A stretch of 64,000 nucleotides of DNA from contig JAIKXJ010000063.1 in the NCBI GenBank assembly GCA_024684175.1, positions 1-64,000 of the forward strand, written 5' to 3'. The notes beneath the pieces were generated by a model, which worked only from the letters and a program-made list of their open reading frames with translations, was not told where the DNA came from and made no database searches. The position numbers and the translations under genes are program-made. Of the stretch, positions 36,651 to 44,630 are shown one piece after another (position 1 is the stretch's first letter; each line of letters starts with the position of its first letter). The stretch comes from Erysipelotrichaceae bacterium (GTDB lineage Bacteria; Bacillota_I; Bacilli_A; Erysipelotrichales; Erysipelotrichaceae).

Positions 36651-37284
36651 GTATATCGATCATACCTTACTGAAAGCCGATGCTTCCTTGGATGCGATCA
36701 AAAAGCTTTGCGATGAAGCAAAGGAATACGATTTCAAATCCGTCTGTGTGAATACCTGCAACATCGAATTCTGCAAGAAACAGCTGGAAGAAAGCGATGT
36801 GCTGGTCTGCTGTGTCATCGGTTTCCCTTTAGGCGCGATGTCGACGGAAGCCAAGATCTTCGAAGCGAAGGACGCGGTCGAAAAAGGAGCCGATGAAGTC
36901 GATATGGTCATCAATATCGGCAGGCTCAAGGACAAGGATTATGACTATGTGACCGATGAGATCGCTAAGATCAAGGAAGCCTGCGGCGACAAGACATTGA
37001 AAGTCATCATCGAGACCTGCCTGCTCAGCGACGAAGAAAAAGTCGCTGCCTGCAAGTGCATCCTCAACACGAATGCCGACTTCGTCAAGACTTCCACCGG
37101 TTTCTCGACAGGCGGTGCGACATTCGAAGATGTCGCCTTGCTCAAAGCGACCGTCAAGGATGGCTGTTTCATCAAGGCCGCCGGCGGCGTGCGCAGCAGG
37201 GAAGACTTTGAAAAGATGATCGAACTCGGCGCCGACCGTATCGGTACGTCTTCCGGCACAAAACTGATCGCAAAAGGCGAATAG
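36637..37284 (+). CDS. deoC: Deoxyribose-phosphate aldolase
   Basis: A 215-aa class I aldolase that splits 2-deoxyribose-5-phosphate to glyceraldehyde-3-phosphate and acetaldehyde. KYIDHTLLKADAS starts the barrel; the Schiff-base lysine is in ADFVKTSTGFSTGGAT near residue 148 and a second lysine in IKAAGGVRS near 178. A purine-rich SD (GAAGGAGAG) lies within the preceding gene. Confidence 0.95.
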   Translation: MKLSKYIDHTLLKADASLDAIKKLCDEAKEYDFKSVCVNTCNIEFCKKQLEESDVLVCCVIGFPLGAMSTEAKIFEAKDAVEKGADEVDMVINIGRLKDKDYDYVTDEIAKIKEACGDKTLKVIIETCLLSDEEKVAACKCILNTNADFVKTSTGFSTGGATFEDVALLKATVKDGCFIKAAGGVRSREDFEKMIELGADRIGTSSGTKLIAKGE

Positions 37285-37309
37285 TCTTTATTTTTGAAAA
37301 GTTTTTCGT

Positions 37310-37315
37310 TATAAT
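37310..37315 (+). promoter_or_regulatory. -10 box of rpsU
   Basis: TATAAT lies 32 nt before the GTG start. No good -35 is visible at 17 bp. Confidence 0.55.
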
Positions 37316-37347
37316 ATTTTTTGCGTGAAAGAAGAGGAGGTGAAATT

Positions 37348-37527
37348 GTGGCAAAGGTCGTAGTCAAGGAAAACGAACAGTTGGATGACGCTTTACGTCG
37401 TTTCAAGAGACAGGTTTCCCGTAACGGCACTCTTCTTGAAGCAAGGAAAAGAGAATATTACGTTAAGCCGGGTATCAAGAAAAGACTGAAACGTGAGAAC
37501 GCTCGTAAACTGAGAAGATCCAAATAA
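37348..37527 (+). CDS. rpsU: 30S ribosomal protein S21
   Basis: A 59-aa S21 starting at GTG (37348) after a strong SD (GAGGAGGTGA). The sequence [20 protein letters not shown] and the basic C-terminal helix are typical. The open frame extends upstream, but the SD and the family N-terminus fix this start. It is followed by its own terminator. Confidence 0.95.
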   Translation: MAKVVVKENEQLDDALRRFKRQVSRNGTLLEARKREYYVKPGIKKRLKRENARKLRRSK

Positions 37528-37528
37528 G

Positions 37529-37550
37529 AACCAACGAAAGTTGGTTTTTT
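37529..37550 (+). terminator. Terminator of rpsU
   Basis: The stem AACCAAC / GTTGGTT with a GAAA loop and a T run begins 2 nt after the rpsU stop. Confidence 0.9.
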
Positions 37551-37553
37551 ATG

Positions 37554-37559
37554 TACAAT
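37554..37559 (+). promoter_or_regulatory. -10 box of leaderless PfkB-family kinase gene
   Basis: TACAAT ends 6 nt before the ATG at 37566; an in-frame ATG at 37551 lies upstream of this box. Confidence 0.6.
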
Positions 37560-37565
37560 GAATAC

Positions 37566-38450
37566 ATGAGCAAGATCAATGTATTGGGAGCTTCCTGCAT
37601 CGATATCCTGGTCGAGAAGGCCGACAGGAAGGCTTTCTTTTCTGGAAAATACAAAGCCGATCGGATCATGACATCGTTTGGCGGCGACGCTTTGAATGAA
37701 GCGGTCGTTTTGAAAGCACTGGGAAACGATGTTTCTCTCTCGACCATAGTCGGAAATGATCCCGGCGGTCACATGATCGCCGCATTCCTGAAAGAAAAAG
37801 GGATCGATGTCAACGGGCCGATCTTCCGCGAAGACATCGACACGTACATCTCGCTGGTACTGATCGACGAGACGGGCGAGCGGTATTTCGTCGGTTCGCA
37901 GAACGGATCTCTCCGGCTTTATAGTCTTGAAGACGTTCATGTCGATGAGGACTGTCAGTTCGTTTCTTTTGCCTCACTGTTCATTTCCAAAATGCTCGAT
38001 GATGAAAAACTGACGGTATTGTTCAAAAACATCAAAGACAGAAACATCATCTTATGCGCAGATACATCATCGATCAAGAACAACGAATATGCCCTGGACA
38101 TGAAATGTCTCTCTTTTATCGATTATTTCTTCTGTAACGAGTCCGAAGCGAAAGGCTTATGCCGGAACGATGATCTGTTCGAATGCGAAGAGATCTTGAA
38201 AAAAATAGGGGTCAAAAACGTCATCATCAAGGCAGGAGAAAAGGGCTGTCTGTACGAGGGAAGATTCTATCCGCCGGAAGAAAAGATCCGCTGTATCGAT
38301 TCCACCGGTGCCGGAGACTCTTTTGTTGCCGGATTCCTATCTTCTTTAGCGAAAGGGGAAGGGATCGATGCGTGTCTGAAAAACGCCAACCGCTGCGGAA
38401 GCAGAGCCTGCCGATATGTCGGTGCAACGGCCTGGACGGCGGATCTGTAG
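37566..38450 (+). CDS. PfkB-family carbohydrate kinase
   Basis: A 294-aa ribokinase-like sugar kinase. The N-terminal INVLGASCIDILVE strand, the FGGDALNEAVVLKALG substrate region and the catalytic DSTGAGDSFVAGF near residue 250 are clear. Fructokinase, ribokinase or a related activity is possible; the substrate cannot be told from the sequence. The start at 37566 is set by the -10 box 6 nt upstream. It is placed between rpsU and phoH without other sugar genes. Confidence 0.82.
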   Translation: MSKINVLGASCIDILVEKADRKAFFSGKYKADRIMTSFGGDALNEAVVLKALGNDVSLSTIVGNDPGGHMIAAFLKEKGIDVNGPIFREDIDTYISLVLIDETGERYFVGSQNGSLRLYSLEDVHVDEDCQFVSFASLFISKMLDDEKLTVLFKNIKDRNIILCADTSSIKNNEYALDMKCLSFIDYFFCNESEAKGLCRNDDLFECEEILKKIGVKNVIIKAGEKGCLYEGRFYPPEEKIRCIDSTGAGDSFVAGFLSSLAKGEGIDACLKNANRCGSRACRYVGATAWTADL

Positions 38451-38470
38451 TATTCTTTCGGGTTTTCACT

Positions 38471-38476
38471 TAAAAT
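38471..38476 (+). promoter_or_regulatory. -10 box of leaderless phoH
   Basis: TAAAAT ends 6 nt before the phoH ATG, with no SD in the gap AGAACT. Confidence 0.6.
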
Positions 38477-38482
38477 AGAACT

Positions 38483-39418
38483 ATGAAATATGTTTTTAAC
38501 GACTTGGATCAGGACCAGCTCATGAACATCGTCGGGGTCAATGATTCCAATCTACAGTTGCTTGAAGAACTTTATGACTGCGGTATCGTTTACCGTGACA
38601 ACTACTTCAAGCTGCTCAGCGACGATGAGCAGATGTTCGCCAAGTTTTCCGCACACATGGATTATCTTGTCGGCAAATGCAAGGAAGAACTGATCGATTA
38701 TGATCTGATCAAGCAATCCTTCATGCATATCAACGAAGCGCAGAACGGCTATTTCAAAAAGGAAGTCATCGCTTACTCCTTTGCCGGCAAGCCATACAAA
38801 GCCAAGACATACAATCAGCAGCGTTTCATCGATGCGATCAAAAACAATGACCTGACCTTCGGCATCGGTCCGGCCGGCACGGGCAAGACGTTCCTGGCCG
38901 TTTTGATGGCCGTCACCTATCTGAAGAAAGCCGAAGTCTCAAAGATCATCATCACCAGGCCGGCGGTCGAAGCAGGGGAATCTTTAGGCTATCTGCCCGG
39001 TGATCTCAAAGAGAAGATCGATCCGTATCTGATGCCGATCTATGATGCACTGGATGCCATTTTAGGCGGCGAACAGAAAGACAAGATGATCGAAAAAGGC
39101 ATCATCGAAGTCATTCCGCTGGCTTATATGCGCGGCCGGACGCTGGACGAAGCTTTCATCATCCTGGATGAGGCACAAAATACCACCGACAAGCAAATGC
39201 TGATGTTTTTGACCCGGCTCGGATTCAATTCCAAGATGGTGGTCAACGGCGATATCACACAGATCGACCTCAACATCAGCCGTAACCGCAGCGGTCTGAA
39301 AGTCGCATTTGAAAAACTGCAGGGGATCGATTCGATCGGTTTCATCGAATTCAACAATTCCGATGTCGTTCGCAATCCTCTGGTCTCCAAGATCATCGAA
39401 CATTTCGGTCTGGATTGA
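38483..39418 (+). CDS. phoH: PhoH-like P-loop ATPase
   Basis: A 311-aa PhoH family ATPase. A poorly conserved N-terminal 110 residues precede the nucleotide domain: IGPAGTGKTFLAVLMA, TRPAVEAGESLGYLPGD, FIILDEAQNTT (Walker B) and VVNGDITQIDL. Relatives are linked to RNA metabolism and ribosome quality, and are often next to ybeY and era; those are not here. Confidence 0.92.
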   Translation: MKYVFNDLDQDQLMNIVGVNDSNLQLLEELYDCGIVYRDNYFKLLSDDEQMFAKFSAHMDYLVGKCKEELIDYDLIKQSFMHINEAQNGYFKKEVIAYSFAGKPYKAKTYNQQRFIDAIKNNDLTFGIGPAGTGKTFLAVLMAVTYLKKAEVSKIIITRPAVEAGESLGYLPGDLKEKIDPYLMPIYDALDAILGGEQKDKMIEKGIIEVIPLAYMRGRTLDEAFIILDEAQNTTDKQMLMFLTRLGFNSKMVVNGDITQIDLNISRNRSGLKVAFEKLQGIDSIGFIEFNNSDVVRNPLVSKIIEHFGLD

Positions 39419-39458
39419 CGCGTCAGATCGTTTCTGAAGCGATTTCAGCGTTTCTGAG

Positions 39459-39495
39459 CAGGTTTTTGACTCATCACGAGTAAAAACCTGTTTTT
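39459..39495 (+). terminator. Terminator of phoH
   Basis: The stem CAGGTTTTT-G-ACTC / GAGT-AAAAACCTG has one bulged G and a TTTTT tail. Confidence 0.85.
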
Positions 39496-39513
39496 GTTTT
39501 ATATCGGTTTAAA

Positions 39514-39541
39514 TTGAAAATCAGGGATTTTATATTATAAT
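39514..39541 (+). promoter_or_regulatory. Promoter of rdgB operon
   Basis: TTGAAA (39514-39519) and TATAAT (39536-39541) are spaced 16 bp. The ATG follows after 8 nt without an SD, so the leader is 0-2 nt. Confidence 0.75.
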
Positions 39542-39549
39542 CATTTATT

Positions 39550-40140
39550 ATGAGAAAATTATTCATCGCATCCAACAACGCACACAAGATCTCCGAGATC
39601 TCCGACATATTGAAACAAAACGGCATTGAATTGGAATTGATCTGTCCGAAAGATATGGATCATCACGAAGAACCGGTCGAAAACGGATCGACATTCGAAG
39701 AGAATGCCTACATCAAAGCCCGCTATTATCACGACCTCTTCGGTCTGCCGACGATCGCCGATGACTCGGGCATCTGCATCGACTATTTCGACGGGAAACC
39801 CGGCATCCATTCCGCCCGTTTCCTGCCGGAAATGGACTATCCGCACAAATGTCAATACATCGTCGAAGTCATGAACGGCGTAAAAAACCGCGGCGCACAG
39901 TTCGTCGACTGTCTGTGTTTCATCGATAAGAACGAAGAAGTCCACTACTACAAAGGGACCAACGAAGGTCAGATCGCCTACGAACCGGCCGGCGACAAAG
40001 GCTTCGGTTATGACCCGATCTTCCTGATCCCGGAATACGGCAAAACGGAAGCCGAACTCGGCGAAGAATACAAGAACGTATACTCACACCGTGCGAAAGC
40101 ACTGAAGAAATGGATCATCGATGCAAAAGAAAAATTCTGA
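39550..40140 (+). CDS. rdgB: RdgB/HAM1 non-canonical purine NTP pyrophosphatase
   Basis: A 196-aa house-cleaning enzyme that hydrolyses dITP, ITP and XTP. Family motifs are FIASNNAHKISEI (nucleotide loop), STFEENAYIKARYY, IADDSGICIDYFDGKPGIHSAR and GFGYDPIF. The promoter predicts a near-leaderless message. It overlaps the next membrane protein gene by 20 nt. Confidence 0.95.
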   Translation: MRKLFIASNNAHKISEISDILKQNGIELELICPKDMDHHEEPVENGSTFEENAYIKARYYHDLFGLPTIADDSGICIDYFDGKPGIHSARFLPEMDYPHKCQYIVEVMNGVKNRGAQFVDCLCFIDKNEEVHYYKGTNEGQIAYEPAGDKGFGYDPIFLIPEYGKTEAELGEEYKNVYSHRAKALKKWIIDAKEKF

Positions 40141-40819
40141 TAAGACACTCTATAACGTATTTGCTTTCTTATTCATCATCGGTTCTTTGATCCTGGCTAT
40201 TCATTTCTGGTCCTTCAATGAATCGTTTTACCGTTCCGAGCATTCCAAACTCACCTTATACGGCAAGTCGATCGCCGATCATATCGGCATCAGTGAAGGG
40301 GATCTCGATGAGCTGACCCATTTCACGCTCTCTTATCTCAATGATCCGAAAGCGAGTCTGGATCTGCAGATGGAGGTCAACGGACAGATGCGGGAGATCT
40401 TCACTGACGATGAAAAAGCCCATATGGTCGATGTCCGCAACCTCAATCTGGCTGCCAACTATATCGGCATCTTCTGCTTGTTCACCAGCGTTTTTGCGGT
40501 CATACATGCGATAAAGAAGAAGCAGCTTCCTCTTCTTTTTACTGCTTATAAAAGAGTTTTGTTGTATACCGCAGCCGTTCTTGCGGTCCTGGGCGTCTGG
40601 ATCCTGATCGATTTCGATTCCTTTTGGACTATGTTTCATCATGTCTTCTTTCCGAGCAATGAGTTATGGATCCTCGACCTGCGCAAAGACATCCTGATCA
40701 TGATCGTTCCGCCGGAATTCTTCAACCATCTGGTCATCACGATCGTGGTCACTTACATCGCCTTACTGGCGGCTGCTTACATCCTTTTACGGTCTTTTGC
40801 CGAGAAAGGCGCTTTATGA
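40121..40819 (+). CDS. lit: DUF1461/TIGR01906 membrane protein, probable lipoprotein transacylase Lit
   Basis: A 232-aa protein with about four membrane helices. It has the TIGR01906 layout: an outside loop with HIGISEGDLDELTHFTLSYL and a later FHHVFFPSNELWILD followed by IMIVPPEFFNHL. In Enterococcus, Listeria and Bacillus, members called Lit move an acyl chain on lipoproteins to give the lyso form; two histidines are needed there, and candidates are visible in both loops here. The Lit function is a family inference. It is co-transcribed with rdgB and trmL. Confidence 0.68.
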   Translation: MQKKNSDKTLYNVFAFLFIIGSLILAIHFWSFNESFYRSEHSKLTLYGKSIADHIGISEGDLDELTHFTLSYLNDPKASLDLQMEVNGQMREIFTDDEKAHMVDVRNLNLAANYIGIFCLFTSVFAVIHAIKKKQLPLLFTAYKRVLLYTAAVLAVLGVWILIDFDSFWTMFHHVFFPSNELWILDLRKDILIMIVPPEFFNHLVITIVVTYIALLAAAYILLRSFAEKGAL

Positions 40820-41325
40820 TCCACATCGTCCTGTTTGAGCCGGAGATCCCGCAGAATACCGGCAATATCATGCGCACTTGTTCGGCATTCAAGATGAAAC
40901 TTCATCTGATCGAACCCCTGGGTTTCTATCTTGACGAGAAGCATCTACGCCGGGCCGGCATGGATTATATGAACGAGCTCGATTATCATGTCTATGAAAA
41001 CTGGGATGCCTTCTTCAAAGGAAGGACAGGGCAGTTCATTTATTTCACGCGCTACGCCCTCAAGTCCTTCGCGGAATGTGAATTCAACAAGGATGAACAA
41101 GACATCTATCTGATCTTCGGCAAAGAATCGACCGGGATCGATAAAAACATACTGAAGGGACACTTGGAGGAGTGCTACCGCATACCGATGCGCAGCGATG
41201 CACGGAGCCTCAATCTGTCCAACTGTGTAGCCATCGGCGCTTATGAATGTCTGCGCCAGATCGGTTTCGGCGATCTGTCCGACAGGGAAGTGATCAAAGG
41301 AGAGGACTTTTTGTTAAGATGTTAA
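40816..41325 (+). CDS. trmL: tRNA (cytidine/uridine-34-2'-O)-methyltransferase TrmL
   Basis: A 169-aa SPOUT methyltransferase of the wobble base. IVLFEPEIPQNTGNIMRTC at the start, LIFGKESTGI in the middle and RSLNLSNCVAIGAYE at the end are the three family motifs. The start overlaps the preceding stop (ATGA). Confidence 0.94.
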   Translation: MIHIVLFEPEIPQNTGNIMRTCSAFKMKLHLIEPLGFYLDEKHLRRAGMDYMNELDYHVYENWDAFFKGRTGQFIYFTRYALKSFAECEFNKDEQDIYLIFGKESTGIDKNILKGHLEECYRIPMRSDARSLNLSNCVAIGAYECLRQIGFGDLSDREVIKGEDFLLRC

Positions 41326-41777
41326 AGATCTGCTTATGTTCCGACAATCACGGTGATATGGATTCCATCCGCAAGATCCTGAGCGACAATCCGGCTTGCG
41401 ATTATTATATCCACTGCGGAGATTCTCTGGTCCCGCCGGAAGAAATGTCGCCCTTCGCTTCGGTCGAAGGCAACAACGACTGGGATCTGGATTATCCCAA
41501 AAGCCGCAAGATCGTTCTGAATGGCCGCACCATCTTCATTTTTCACGGCACGGGCTATACTTTTTCCGATAAACTGATGATCGACAAAGCCAAAAGTGAA
41601 AAAGCCGATGTCGTTTTCTACGGCCATACCCACACCTTTACCGATGAACTGCTGAGCAACATCCGCTTCATCAATCCTGGATCGACGCTCTACAACCGCG
41701 ATCTGACGGCACCTTCCTATGCCCGAGTCTACATCGATGACGACGGGAAGATCTTCGTCGAACGGGTCGATCTGTGA
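41319..41777 (+). CDS. YfcE/MJ0936-type metallophosphodiesterase
   Basis: A 152-aa calcineurin-like phosphoesterase. Metal-site motifs are CSDNHGDMDSI, YIHCGDSL, VEGNNDWD, FHGTGY (GH-like step altered) and FYGHTHT. Small members act on phosphodiesters in vitro; the natural substrate is unknown. It overlaps trmL by 7 nt and ends before a bidirectional terminator. In many bacteria such a gene follows rdgB, as here after two genes. Confidence 0.83.
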   Translation: MLKICLCSDNHGDMDSIRKILSDNPACDYYIHCGDSLVPPEEMSPFASVEGNNDWDLDYPKSRKIVLNGRTIFIFHGTGYTFSDKLMIDKAKSEKADVVFYGHTHTFTDELLSNIRFINPGSTLYNRDLTAPSYARVYIDDDGKIFVERVDL

Positions 41778-41795
41778 TCAAATATATATACAAAA

Positions 41796-41819
41796 AAAAG
41801 AGAACGCAGGTTCTCTTTT
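41796..41819. terminator. Bidirectional terminator between phosphoesterase and ABC importer
   Basis: The perfect 10-bp stem AAAAGAGAAC / GTTCTCTTTT is preceded by further As, giving T runs in both directions. It overlaps the stop of the minus-strand ATPase gene. Confidence 0.88.
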
Positions 41820-42543
41820 AAAGTACACGTTTCAGGAATTGTCTGGTCCTCTCGTTTTTCGGATGTTCGAAGATCTCCTTCGGGCTTCCTTCTTCGGAAA
41901 CGATCCCGGAGTCCATGAATATGACTTTATCCGCCACATCTTTGGCAAAGCCCATCTCATGTGTCACGATCAGCATCGTCATATCCTGCTTGCTTAAGTC
42001 GGAAATGACGGACAATACTTCATCGACCATCTCCGGATCGAGTGCGGACGTCGGTTCATCGAACAATAAGATCTGCGGATCCATGCATAAGGCTCTGGCG
42101 ATCGCCACACGTTGTTTCTGTCCGCCGGAGAGGGTGGAAGGATAGGCGTAGACAAATTCCTCCATACCGACGTTTTTTAAGTGCAGCATCGCTTTTTCTT
42201 TCGCCGTTTCCGGATCGGTCTTCAAGACTCTTTTCTGAGCGATCATGCAGTTATCCAGTACATTCATATTGTTGAAGAGATTGAACTGCTGGAAGACCAT
42301 ACCGACCTGACTGCGGAAGGCATTGATGTCTTTGAGTTTGGAGATGTCCTGTCCCAGAACGACGATGCTTCCTTCATCGATGTCTTCCAACAGGTTGATG
42401 CATCTCAACATCGTTGATTTTCCCGAACCGGAAGGACCGATCAGACAGACGACTTCACCTTTGTTTACTTCAAAGCTGATCCCTTTTAAGACATGCAGTC
42501 CGTCAAAGCCCTTGCGGACATCTTTCACTTCGATCAAAGCCAT
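41818..42543 (-). CDS. Amino-acid ABC importer, ATPase subunit (probable lysine)
   Basis: A 241-aa polar-amino-acid type ATPase. Walker [11 protein letters not shown]-loop FQQFNLF, signature LSGGQKQR, Walker [12 protein letters not shown] and the switch histidine in VTHEM are all intact. By sequence alone it would be called a glutamine transporter subunit. The lysine riboswitch at the head of the operon points to lysine as substrate instead. The start overlaps the stop of the permease gene. Confidence 0.93.
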   Translation of the reverse strand: MALIEVKDVRKGFDGLHVLKGISFEVNKGEVVCLIGPSGSGKSTMLRCINLLEDIDEGSIVVLGQDISKLKDINAFRSQVGMVFQQFNLFNNMNVLDNCMIAQKRVLKTDPETAKEKAMLHLKNVGMEEFVYAYPSTLSGGQKQRVAIARALCMDPQILLFDEPTSALDPEMVDEVLSVISDLSKQDMTMLIVTHEMGFAKDVADKVIFMDSGIVSEEGSPKEIFEHPKNERTRQFLKRVL

Positions 42544-43301
42544 TATAATTCCTCCTTGGCCATCGAAAGGCTCTTGAAATCCGTATCCGACTGCGGAAGG
42601 GAAGTCTTGGTATTGTTCAGCTTCTTTTCAATGAAATTGAGCAAGAGCGAGGAAACGCTCGTCAAAAACAGATAGATCATGGCCGTAACGAAGTATGTTT
42701 CGGTGAAACGGTACGTCGTACCGGCGATGGAATTGGACTGGAACATCAGTTCGGTGATCGAAATGATCATCAAAACGGAAGAGTCCTTGATATTGACGAT
42801 CAGCTCGTTGCCGATGGCAGGGAAGGCGTTCTTGATCGCCTGAGGCAAGACGACATCGAACATCGTCTGCATCGCTGACATGCCCAAAGATCTGGCGGCT
42901 TCGGTCTGGCCTTTATCGACGGCCTGGATGCCCGAACGGATGATCTCCGCCATATAGGCACCGGTATTGATGGAAATGACGAAGATCGCAGCGGCCATCT
43001 TGTCCCAGCGGACGATGTTGGTATAGACCAGGTAGTAGATGAAGACGGCCTGGACCATCATCGGCGTACCGCGGAAGATCTCGATATAGATCCGTAAAAG
43101 CAGATCGACGATCTTTTTCAATGTCTTTTTATATGCGGCAGCTGTTTTGTCGAGACTGATGGCACGGATACCGCCGACCAGAAGGCCGATCAGCAGACCG
43201 ATCAGCGTACCCGACAAAGCGACGATCAGCGTGGTGCGGATACCTAACAGAAATGAAAGCTTATATCTGGATAGGATCTCCAGACACTTGGCAAACGACA
43301 T
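42543..43301 (-). CDS. Amino-acid ABC importer, permease subunit (probable lysine)
   Basis: A 252-aa inner-membrane permease of the His/Glu/Gln/Arg family. Several membrane helices are visible, plus the ATPase-contact motif [21 protein letters not shown] near residue 140. A single permease gene implies a homodimer. An insertion-like stretch of lysine-rich residues after the first helix is unremarkable. Confidence 0.92.
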   Translation of the reverse strand: MSFAKCLEILSRYKLSFLLGIRTTLIVALSGTLIGLLIGLLVGGIRAISLDKTAAAYKKTLKKIVDLLLRIYIEIFRGTPMMVQAVFIYYLVYTNIVRWDKMAAAIFVISINTGAYMAEIIRSGIQAVDKGQTEAARSLGMSAMQTMFDVVLPQAIKNAFPAIGNELIVNIKDSSVLMIISITELMFQSNSIAGTTYRFTETYFVTAMIYLFLTSVSSLLLNFIEKKLNNTKTSLPQSDTDFKSLSMAKEEL

Positions 43302-43304
43302 CGT

Positions 43305-44123
43305 TTATCCCTCGATCGCCGGCTGACGGTTCACAGCGGCTTCCATGATGGAAAGGCGTTCTTCTTCGGAGATCTGATCCAATGCTGTCTGGATCTTGGA
43401 TAAAAGATCTGCGTTTTCCTTGGCAACAGCGATCGAAACGGAAGTATCGACGACGAAGCCGTTTCCTTCGGCAAATGTGACGATCGCCAGATCCGGATTG
43501 GCTGCAACGACGCCGTTGGCGACCGGCAGTTCCGCGGTGATCGCATCCGCTTCCTTGGCTTGCAGGGAGAGGATCATACGCGGATATGTCGCTAACGGAG
43601 TCATGTGATTGACGCCTTCGATCTGATCGATGATCTCATCGTAGGTCGTGTTGATCTGACCCAGTACATTGTGTCCGGACAGTTCCTGGATATTGCTGAT
43701 GCCGACAAGGTCGGAATCCTTGCGGACGATGACGACCATCTGTGATTCATAATACGGGGTCGTGAAATTCACTGCTTCGGCACGTTCCGGAGTTTCGGTC
43801 ATGCCGGCGATTATGCAGTCGATCGCACCGGCGTTGAGGGAAGGGATCAGAGAATCCCAATCCGTCTTGACGACCTGTACTTCCATACCGAGGCTCTCGG
43901 AGATCTTGGAAGCGATGACCACGTCATAACCGTCCGCATAATCGACGGAAGAGATGGCAACAGCCGTATCGGAATCGGAAGCCTGTGTCCAGTTAAACGG
44001 CGCATAGTCGCATTCCATACCGACGCGCAGAACACTGGACGTTTCACTTTCTTCATTCGTCCCGGAAGCGGAGCAGCCGCATAAAAGCAGAAGTACAAAG
44101 ATGGATGTTAAGATTTTTCTCAT
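43305..44123 (-). CDS. Amino-acid ABC importer, substrate-binding lipoprotein (probable lysine)
   Basis: A 272-aa lipoprotein: a signal peptide ends in the lipobox LLCGC. The family 3 solute-binding fold follows, with LRVGMECDYAPFNW and AGAIDCIIAGMTETPERAEAVNF. It delivers the amino acid to the permease outside the membrane. The gene is first in the operon, after a leader with a lysine riboswitch and a terminator 22 nt before the ATG. Confidence 0.92.
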   Translation of the reverse strand: MRKILTSIFVLLLLCGCSASGTNEESETSSVLRVGMECDYAPFNWTQASDSDTAVAISSVDYADGYDVVIASKISESLGMEVQVVKTDWDSLIPSLNAGAIDCIIAGMTETPERAEAVNFTTPYYESQMVVIVRKDSDLVGISNIQELSGHNVLGQINTTYDEIIDQIEGVNHMTPLATYPRMILSLQAKEADAITAELPVANGVVAANPDLAIVTFAEGNGFVVDTSVSIAVAKENADLLSKIQTALDQISEEERLSIMEAAVNRQPAIEG

Positions 44124-44144
44124 TTTACTATTCTTCCTTTCAAT

Positions 44145-44172
44145 AAAAAATCGTATGCACTATCACATACGA
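44145..44172 (-). terminator. Riboswitch-controlled terminator upstream of the lysine importer
   Basis: On the minus strand TCGTATG / CATACGA form a stem with an 8-nt loop followed by TTTTTT. It lies between the lysine aptamer and the start codon, as expected for transcriptional control. Confidence 0.8.
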
Positions 44173-44185
44173 CCTCTAATCGAAA

Positions 44186-44345
44186 GTAATAGCGCCTCTT
44201 CTTGCGAAGGAGTGCTTAAGGTATTTCCTTAAGCCCCACGAAACATTTGTACCCAAACGATCCGTTCGGCGGTGATTGCCTTTCTCCGGGATCATTGCCT
44301 GCCGGCTCTTCCGGATACTCATCTGCACCGCTACCTCTATACATA
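44186..44345 (-). ncRNA. Lysine riboswitch (L box) aptamer
   Basis: Read on the minus strand, the leader matches the lysine riboswitch core in order. These are AGAGGTAGCGG at the 5' side, CAGATGAGTATCCGG, GAGAAAGGCAATCACC with CGCCGAAC, then a GGGGCTTAAGG / CCTTAAGCACTCC hairpin whose AGGAAATACCU step resembles the Thermotoga aptamer. The sequence closes with GAGGCGCTATTAC. P1 pairs GTATAG with CTATTAC (one bulge). P4 contains a GGTA-capped stem. Lysine should stabilise P1 and favour termination. Confidence 0.87.
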
Positions 44346-44361
44346 GATTTTTTACTTTTCC

Positions 44362-44391
44362 ATTTAACAACGTCTTTTGCGGATATGTCAA
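44362..44391 (-). promoter_or_regulatory. Promoter of the lysine importer operon
   Basis: A consensus TTGACA (44391-44386) and TTAAAT (44367-44362) are 18 bp apart, with transcription expected from about 44355, just before the aptamer. Confidence 0.78.
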
Positions 44392-44453
44392 GCCGATTTT
44401 TCATTTTATCCTTTTGGTCGAAACATAAAAACAACGCAAAAAATCAAAAAAAA

Positions 44454-44482
44454 TTGACTTTTGGCTGCGGATATGCTTAAAT
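44454..44482 (+). promoter_or_regulatory. Promoter of infC-rpmI-rplT
   Basis: TTGACT and TTAAAT are spaced 17 bp with an extended TGC. It is divergent from the lysine-importer promoter, which lies about 60 bp away. Confidence 0.8.
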
Positions 44483-44488
44483 AACTGA

Positions 44489-44609
44489 GTAATAAAAAGT
44501 ATGTAGAAAGCAGAAGGCCACTTCTCACCTGATGTTCAAAGAACTTGGGTAACGTATTGCTACAGATATTTGTAACGATATTTAAGTGGGCTTTGTCTCA
44601 CTTTTTATT
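44489..44609 (+). promoter_or_regulatory. infC operon leader with attenuator (L20-leader type)
   Basis: The leader of about 140 nt ends in a terminator AAGTGGG / CTCACTT (44584-44603) plus TTTTT. Upstream CCACTT (44518-44523) can pair with AAGTGG of the terminator as an antiterminator, or join a small AGAAG/CTTCT hairpin (44513-44525). In Bacillus the same operon is attenuated by L20; the same role is inferred here. Confidence 0.68.
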
Positions 44610-44630
44610 TAATCATGGGGGTATAAAACT

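Noticed and set aside
39420..39460. Repeated CGTTTCTGA units after phoH as a repeat family or CRISPR remnant
   Set aside because: Only two short copies, no regular spacing and no cas genes; it is simply sequence next to a terminator.
44186..44345. T-box leader upstream of the amino-acid importer
   Set aside because: There is no T-box GGTGG-ACCGCG core. The conserved segments instead follow the lysine riboswitch in order.
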